DNA of 7,939 nt from an uncultured Eubacteriales bacterium (GTDB lineage: Bacteria; Bacillota; Clostridia; Monoglobales; Monoglobaceae). A program made the translations under genes and the position numbers. The DNA lies in the NCBI GenBank assembly GCA_958346135.1, contig CATVQN010000038.1, positions 1-7,939 of the forward strand, given 5' to 3'. How positions within the stretch are numbered: the stretch's first letter is position 1; each line of letters starts with the position of its first letter. Below, piece after piece: positions 5,096 through 7,939 of the stretch. The notes under the pieces were generated by a model. That model ran no database searches. It was not told where the DNA came from and saw nothing but the letters and a program-made list of their open reading frames with translations.

Positions 5096-6042
5096 TGAAA
5101 AGATTCCTGGCTGTAGCGTTATCTTTGATGCTTTTCATGCTTTGCGGATGCTCTTCCCGCAAAGCAAATGATGTATCCTCAAAAAATAATCGTATGATCA
5201 CCTTTACCGATGCTTTGGGCAGAGAGGTTTCCGTTTGCAAAAATCCGCAAAGAACAGCAGCGCTTATCGGAAGCTTCGCCGACGTTTGGAATCTTGCGGG
5301 CGGCAGCGTCTGCGCCTCCGCAGATGATGCATGGGATGATTTCGGACTTACTCTTGACGGCGCTGTGAATCTCGGCGGAGCACACTCTCCCTCTTTAGAG
5401 CTATTATTTTCGGCAGAGCCCGATTTTGTAATTGCCAGCGCATCTACGGCAGCGGACGTGGATATGAAAGATGTACTTGAAAACGCAAAAATTACCGCAG
5501 CATATTTCGATGTTGACTGCTTTGAGGATTATCTTCATATGCTGGATATTTGCACGGATATAACAGGCCGGAAAGACCTTTACGAGAAAAACGGACTCAA
5601 TATAAAAAAGCAGATTGAAAAAGTGAAAGAAAATATCACGAATGAAAATCTCCCCGAAGAACAACGAACCGTTCTTTTACTGCGGGCGTCCTCCGGTTTT
5701 GTAAAAGCAAAAAACACCGAGGGAACAATTCACGGTGAAATGCTTTCGGATTTAGGATGCATCAATAGAGCGGACAGCGATAAAAGCTTGCTGGAAAATT
5801 TAAGTATTGAAAGTATTTTAAGTCATGAACCGTATCATATTTTTATAGTACCCATGGGTGATGATATTGTGTCGGCCAAAAACAGTCTGTCAAAAATGAT
5901 GAATGAAAACCCGGCATGGAATAGTCTTTCGGCAGTAAAAGAAAATCGGCTGCATTTTATGGACAAAAAGCTGTTTAATTTAAAGCCAAATGCACGATGG
6001 GCGGATGCGTATGAACAACTTTATGAAATTTTGCAAAAATAA
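5089..6042 (+). CDS. ABC importer substrate-binding lipoprotein, FecB/BtuF-like
   Basis: A 317-residue binding lipoprotein of the periplasmic-binding-protein class that serves iron-chelate, haem and corrinoid importers (Peripla_BP_2, TroA-like fold). A positively charged start and hydrophobic run lead to lipobox LCGC with Cys21 as the lipid anchor, so the protein should sit on the outer face of the membrane. Family marks include TFTDALGREVSVCKNPQR (38-55), PSLELLFSAEPDFVI (101-115), and the closing NPAWNSLSAVKENRLHFMD (274-292). The ligand cannot be told from sequence. It overlaps the upstream reductase gene by 7 nt; AGGCGG (5077-5082) is 6 nt before the ATG at 5089, and the ATG at 5095 (TGATG overlap) is an alternative start that removes two residues. 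The next two genes complete the transporter. Confidence 0.92.
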   Translation: MLMKRFLAVALSLMLFMLCGCSSRKANDVSSKNNRMITFTDALGREVSVCKNPQRTAALIGSFADVWNLAGGSVCASADDAWDDFGLTLDGAVNLGGAHSPSLELLFSAEPDFVIASASTAADVDMKDVLENAKITAAYFDVDCFEDYLHMLDICTDITGRKDLYEKNGLNIKKQIEKVKENITNENLPEEQRTVLLLRASSGFVKAKNTEGTIHGEMLSDLGCINRADSDKSLLENLSIESILSHEPYHIFIVPMGDDIVSAKNSLSKMMNENPAWNSLSAVKENRLHFMDKKLFNLKPNARWADAYEQLYEILQK

Positions 6043-7030
6043 AAAGATTATAGTATTATATGCCGCAGCATTGATTTTTTTGCTGGCATCATTTTTCCTC
6101 GGTATTATGTGCGGAAGCACCTCCCTTTCGGTTTCGAAAATATGGCAGGCACTTTCAAGCTATCATGCCGCCGACAGTACAGCTCGTATCTTTTGGTATA
6201 TCAGACTTCCCAGAATATGCGCCTGTCTGATTTGCGGTGCGGCGCTTTCTGTATCCGGCGCAGTGATACAGGGAGTGCTTGCCAACCGACTTGCTTCGCC
6301 AAGCATCATAGGCGTAAATTCCGGAGCAGGTCTTGCCGTTACGTTATGTGCAGCCCTTGGCATTTACAGCGGATGGCAGCTTTCCGTTTGCGCCTTCTTG
6401 GGAGCCTTTGCAGCTGTTATGCTTGTCAGCATCGGCTCCCGCAAATGCAGAGCATCCCGCGGCACGGTTATTTTGATGGGTGTTGCCCTGAACAGCTTGC
6501 TCAATGCCGTTTCGGATACTGTCATTACGATACACTCCGAGGTCGGATTTATGAGCAACGATTTTAAAATCGGCGAATTTTCTGCGGTTACCTATCAAAA
6601 ATTACTGCCGGCATCCATCATCGTTATGGCAACGCTGATCTTTTTGTTTACGTTAACCAACGAACTTGACGTCCTGACTCTCGGTGAAGATCAGGCCAAG
6701 GGTCTTGGAATGAATACATGCCTGGTGCGAACACTGTTTTTACTGCTCGCAGCCCTGCTTGCCGGATGTGCCGTCAGCCTCGCAGGCTTACTTTCTTTTG
6801 TGGGACTTATCGTTCCTCATACGGTCAGACGCATGGCGGGAAACAGCGCTTCCCGTCTTTTGCCTCTTTGTGCCTTAATCGGCGCAGGATTTGTCGCTTT
6901 CTGCGATACCATGTCAAGGACCTTATTTTCGCCTTATGAAATACCGGTTGGCATCATCATGGCTTTTCTTGGTGTACCTTTCTTCATCGCGATTCTGATA
7001 AAAGGAAAAGGAGGACACGCCGGTGATTGA
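6011..7030 (+). CDS. FecCD-family ABC importer permease
   Basis: The membrane subunit of a type II (BtuC/FecCD/FhuB-like) importer, 339 residues, close to the family's usual 330-350. The first helix is about 13-32. The conserved block RLPRICACLICGAALSVSGA (65-84), followed by VIQGVLANRLASPSIIGVNSGA, matches the FecCD signature. The ATPase-coupling region is TLGEDQAKGLGMN (223-235), and LLSFVGLIVPHTVRRMAG (260-277) and PYEIPVGIIMAFLGVPFF (308-325) are equally typical. Ten helices are expected for the family. Translation is coupled: the gene overlaps the binding-protein gene by 32 nt. I chose the ATG at 6011 because GGGCGG (5999-6004) lies 6 nt before it; in-frame ATGs at 5990, 6005 and 6023 are possible. 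It likely moves a metal chelate, haem or corrinoid. Confidence 0.93.
   Translation: MNNFMKFCKNKKIIVLYAAALIFLLASFFLGIMCGSTSLSVSKIWQALSSYHAADSTARIFWYIRLPRICACLICGAALSVSGAVIQGVLANRLASPSIIGVNSGAGLAVTLCAALGIYSGWQLSVCAFLGAFAAVMLVSIGSRKCRASRGTVILMGVALNSLLNAVSDTVITIHSEVGFMSNDFKIGEFSAVTYQKLLPASIIVMATLIFLFTLTNELDVLTLGEDQAKGLGMNTCLVRTLFLLLAALLAGCAVSLAGLLSFVGLIVPHTVRRMAGNSASRLLPLCALIGAGFVAFCDTMSRTLFSPYEIPVGIIMAFLGVPFFIAILIKGKGGHAGD
7008..7014 (+). promoter_or_regulatory. Ribosome binding site deciding the GTG start of the ATPase gene
   Basis: AAGGAGG lies 8 nt before the GTG at 7023, inside the 3' end of the permease gene. It supports GTG initiation and translational coupling. Confidence 0.85.
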
Positions 7031-7784
7031 AATCAAAAATCTCTCTGCAGGATATGCAAAAAATTATGTATTACAAAATGTGTCTGTATCCTTTGAAAAA
7101 GGAAAACTTACATCGATTATCGGAACAAACGGCGCGGGAAAAAGCACATTGCTGAAAACAATGACCGGAATTTTAACGCCGGATTCAGGAGATATTTTTG
7201 TTGATGGAGCTGCGTTGTCATCGCTTAAATCTCAGGAAGCTGCCCAAAGAATCTCCTATCTTGCACAAGGGAAAAATACTCCCGATATGACTGCGTTTCA
7301 GATGGTGCTTCACGGCAGATTTCCGCATTTGAATTATCCTCGCCGTTACTCACAAAAAGACCGTGATATCGCCTATGCGGCTATGGAACGAATGGGTATT
7401 GCGGATGCTGCTCACAAACGGATGACATCTTTATCCGGCGGTATGCGACAAAACGTTTATATCGCAATGGCTTTGGCGCAGGATACCGATTACATTTTAT
7501 TGGACGAACCCACAACATATTTGGATATTTTTCATCAGCTCCATCTGCTGAAAACCCTGCGCACACTTACGGCAGGCGGGAAAGGAATCCTGGCCGTTAT
7601 GCACGATCTCCCAATGGCGTTTAACTTTTCAGATTGTATCGCCGTTTTGAATAACGGAACCATCGTCTTATGTGATTCCCCGAAAAATATTCATAAAAGC
7701 GGTATCATGAAAGATATTTTCGGAATTGAAATGAATTATTCTGCCGAGGATAGGAGTTATCATTATCGTTACACCTGTCCATGA
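7023..7784 (+). CDS. FecE/BtuD-family ABC importer ATP-binding protein
   Basis: The cytoplasmic ATPase that powers the importer. At 253 residues it has the normal length and all motifs are intact: Walker A GTNGAGKST (34-42), Q-loop Gln82, signature LSGGMRQ (137-143), Walker B YILLDE (157-162), D-loop YLD (166-168) and switch His194. The wording around the signature (SGGMRQNVYIAMALAQDTDYI) is that of the iron-siderophore/B12 group. It starts with GTG and overlaps the permease gene by 8 nt, so binding protein, permease and ATPase form one translationally coupled set. Nothing suggests decay. It is probably the last gene of the operon because the next 155 nt contain no start on this strand with gene-like sequence. 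Confidence 0.95.
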   Translation: MIEIKNLSAGYAKNYVLQNVSVSFEKGKLTSIIGTNGAGKSTLLKTMTGILTPDSGDIFVDGAALSSLKSQEAAQRISYLAQGKNTPDMTAFQMVLHGRFPHLNYPRRYSQKDRDIAYAAMERMGIADAAHKRMTSLSGGMRQNVYIAMALAQDTDYILLDEPTTYLDIFHQLHLLKTLRTLTAGGKGILAVMHDLPMAFNFSDCIAVLNNGTIVLCDSPKNIHKSGIMKDIFGIEMNYSAEDRSYHYRYTCP

Positions 7785-7829
7785 TTGTCCATAAAATATC
7801 CCGCATTCCATTATGCTTTTCCACCCACT

Positions 7830-7859
7830 AGGATTTATGGTTATTTTCTCTAAAATCCT
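7830..7859. repeat. Weak inverted repeat after the operon
   Basis: AGGATTT (7830-7836) can pair with AAATCCT (7853-7859) across a 16-nt loop. There is no clean T run on either strand, so it is a poor terminator candidate, though it is the only hairpin of note after the ATPase gene. Confidence 0.3.
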
Positions 7860-7908
7860 TAAATCTGTGAAAGGTCATCATATTGGAATTGTGATAATTC
7901 ATACAATC

Positions 7909-7938
7909 ATGAAATGCAGTTCTACACACCGCTATAAT
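7909..7938 (+). promoter_or_regulatory. Promoter-like element at the window edge
   Basis: A perfect TATAAT (7933-7938) lies 18 nt after ATGAAA (7909-7914), a 4-of-6 match to TTGACA. An inverted repeat ATTGT (7888-7892) / ACAAT (7903-7907) lies just upstream. It may drive a gene beyond the window; in AT-rich intergenic DNA this could also be chance. Confidence 0.35.
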
Positions 7939-7939
7939 A

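Noticed and set aside
7821..7860. Possible copy of the tmRNA 3' end (CCACCCACT) marking an island boundary
   Set aside because: The match to the acceptor and T arm is too short and lacks the conserved TTCAATC part.
7785..7939. A further small gene after the ATPase
   Set aside because: No frame with a start, ribosome binding site and reasonable length exists on either strand here.

Overview
The window looks like a piece of a Firmicutes (Clostridia-type) chromosome. Supporting signs are strong AGGAGG-type ribosome binding sites, a tmRNA gene with encoded CCA close to smpB, a DUF134 regulator, and an oxygen-sensitive siroheme/iron-sulfur enzyme that suggests anaerobic life. A gut or anaerobic-sediment clostridium would fit, but I cannot name a genus.

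Left part (1-1886): trans-translation housekeeping. smpB (84-551) is followed by an alpha/beta hydrolase (585-1406), three small hairpins, and the tmRNA gene ssrA (1500-1846). The tmRNA has a G3:U70 acceptor pair, a T arm, a recognisable first pseudoknot and a predicted tag reading frame ANNQVAYAA. A strong intrinsic terminator (1852-1886) closes this block. About 140 bases of hairpin-rich spacer follow (1887-2025).

Middle (2026-2524): a small cysteine-rich DUF134/UPF0251 helix-turn-helix protein is on the minus strand. It is divergent from a large plus-strand operon. The control region between them has a good extended -10 promoter for the operon, a plausible minus-strand promoter whose -10 overlaps it, and two perfect inverted repeats.

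Right part (2525-7784): a four-gene operon whose genes all overlap. The first gene encodes an 856-residue fusion of a CoA-disulfide reductase-like FAD/NAD(P)H module, a compact rhodanese domain, and an AsrC-like siroheme sulfite reductase module with two extra ferredoxin-type cluster motifs. It is followed by a complete FecBCDE-type importer: lipoprotein binding protein, permease and ATPase. This importer class carries iron chelates, haem or corrinoids.

The fusion is the most interesting item. Its three modules could together take thiosulfate, or polysulfide plus sulfite, to sulfide at the expense of NAD(P)H. The importer might supply the iron or tetrapyrrole that the enzyme needs. The domain calls rest on visible motifs; the pathway is inference. 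The last 155 bases hold no gene, only a weak inverted repeat and a promoter-like element at the edge.
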